DNA from: Elusimicrobiota bacterium
GTDB lineage: Bacteria > Elusimicrobiota > Elusimicrobia > F11
NCBI GenBank assembly: GCA_022709485.1
Contig: JAKLIS010000092.1
Span: 1 to 6,101, forward strand
Reading direction: 5' to 3'
DNA: 6,101 nucleotides
Shown in pieces: positions 5,576 through 6,101 of this stretch (position 1 is its first letter; each line of letters opens with the position of its first letter). Position numbers and translations under genes: made by a program. The notes under the pieces are model-generated. The model was not told the DNA's origin. It searched no databases and saw only the letters and a program-made list of their open reading frames with translations.

Positions 5576-6101
5576 ATGAAAAAACTATGCCTTATTGACG
5601 CCTCCGGATATATTCACCGCGCCTATCACGCTCTTCCGCCATTAACTAACTCCCGCGGAGAAATGGTGAACGCGGTCTATGGGTTTGCCCGAATGATTCA
5701 AAAACTGCTTAAAACGGAAAAACCGGATTATTTGGCCGTTTGTTTCGACTCGGCGGGGCCCACATTTCGCCACCAGGAATTTAAAGAATACAAGGCCAAC
5801 CGCGAAGCAGCCGATGACACTTTGGTGTCTCAATTCCCGCTCGTGAACGAATTGGCGGAGGTTTGGGGATTGCCATCCATTCGAAAACCGGGATTTGAGG
5901 GAGACGATATTATCGCGACCCTAGTCAAAAAAGGAAAGAAAGCGGGTTGTCAAATTCTCATCCTCAGTGGAGACAAAGACACGCTGCAACTCGTCACGGA
6001 AGGGGTTGTTGTTCGAGATGAAATCCGGCATGTGGATTTTGATGAAACTCGGGTGCTTGAAAAATTCGGGGTCCGTCCCGATCAATTGGTCGATTACCTT
6101 T
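5576..6101 (+). CDS. polA: DNA polymerase I, N-terminal 5'-3' exonuclease domain (partial)
   Basis: The first 175 codons of a gene that runs off the right edge. They encode the 5'-nuclease (FEN-like) domain that removes RNA primers and flaps during Okazaki fragment maturation and repair. Metal-binding and catalytic residues are in place: D8 in LIDASGYIHRAYHAL, D58 with R65 in CFDSAGPTFRHQEF, then YKANR (72-76). E108, D110 and D111 lie in FEGDDIIATL, and D133 and D135 in SGDKDTLQLV. The sequence ends at the start of the helix-hairpin-helix region (GVRPDQLVDYL). In E108-G-D-D the usual alanine is glycine, a mild change. Whether the 3'-5' exonuclease and polymerase domains follow cannot be seen; a stand-alone 5' exonuclease is a less likely alternative. 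ATG 5576 starts 38 nt after the lipoprotein gene, with only a weak GGAAA (5562-5566) upstream. Confidence 0.93.
   Translation, partial: MKKLCLIDASGYIHRAYHALPPLTNSRGEMVNAVYGFARMIQKLLKTEKPDYLAVCFDSAGPTFRHQEFKEYKANREAADDTLVSQFPLVNELAEVWGLPSIRKPGFEGDDIIATLVKKGKKAGCQILILSGDKDTLQLVTEGVVVRDEIRHVDFDETRVLEKFGVRPDQLVDYL

Overview
The window is a tightly packed, all plus-strand stretch of bacterial chromosome with moderate GC and no mobile elements, RNA genes, CRISPR arrays or long gaps. It contains eight genes: six complete ones, an S41 protease cut at the left edge and a DNA polymerase I cut at the right edge. The short lipobox signal peptide, the predicted periplasmic sensor domain and the envelope protease suggest a Gram-negative (diderm) bacterium. 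The mix of housekeeping genes and weakly recognised proteins would fit an uncultured or sparsely sampled phylum such as Elusimicrobiota. That placement is a guess from general impression; nothing in the window is taxonomically decisive.

Left block (1-1636): the C-terminal end of a carboxy-terminal processing (S41) protease, then 2 nt later a small single-pass membrane protein of unknown function, then 23 nt later tsaD, the catalytic subunit for the universal t6A tRNA modification. The spacing suggests one transcript.

Middle block (1723-4528): a signalling operon whose genes overlap by 4 nt and 1 nt. It encodes a membrane-bound HAMP sensor histidine kinase, a single-domain response regulator without a DNA-binding output, and a cytoplasmic protein that is almost entirely coiled coil. 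The overlaps imply translational coupling. The lack of an output domain suggests the regulator acts by protein contact, and the coiled-coil protein is the obvious candidate partner. This is the least ordinary part of the window.

Right block (4550-6101): a near-consensus sigma-70-type promoter (TTGACA, 17-nt spacer, TACAAT) drives a classical cytoplasmic thioredoxin. A TlpA/ResA-like thioredoxin-fold lipoprotein with a CPPC active site follows, then the start of polA. The two redox genes may form a thiol-redox pair across the inner membrane.

No clearly new defence, mobile or RNA-based system is visible. The most useful points are the coiled-coil signalling operon, the orphan membrane protein beside the protease, the corrected starts of the two thioredoxin-fold genes, and the scarcity of Shine-Dalgarno motifs.
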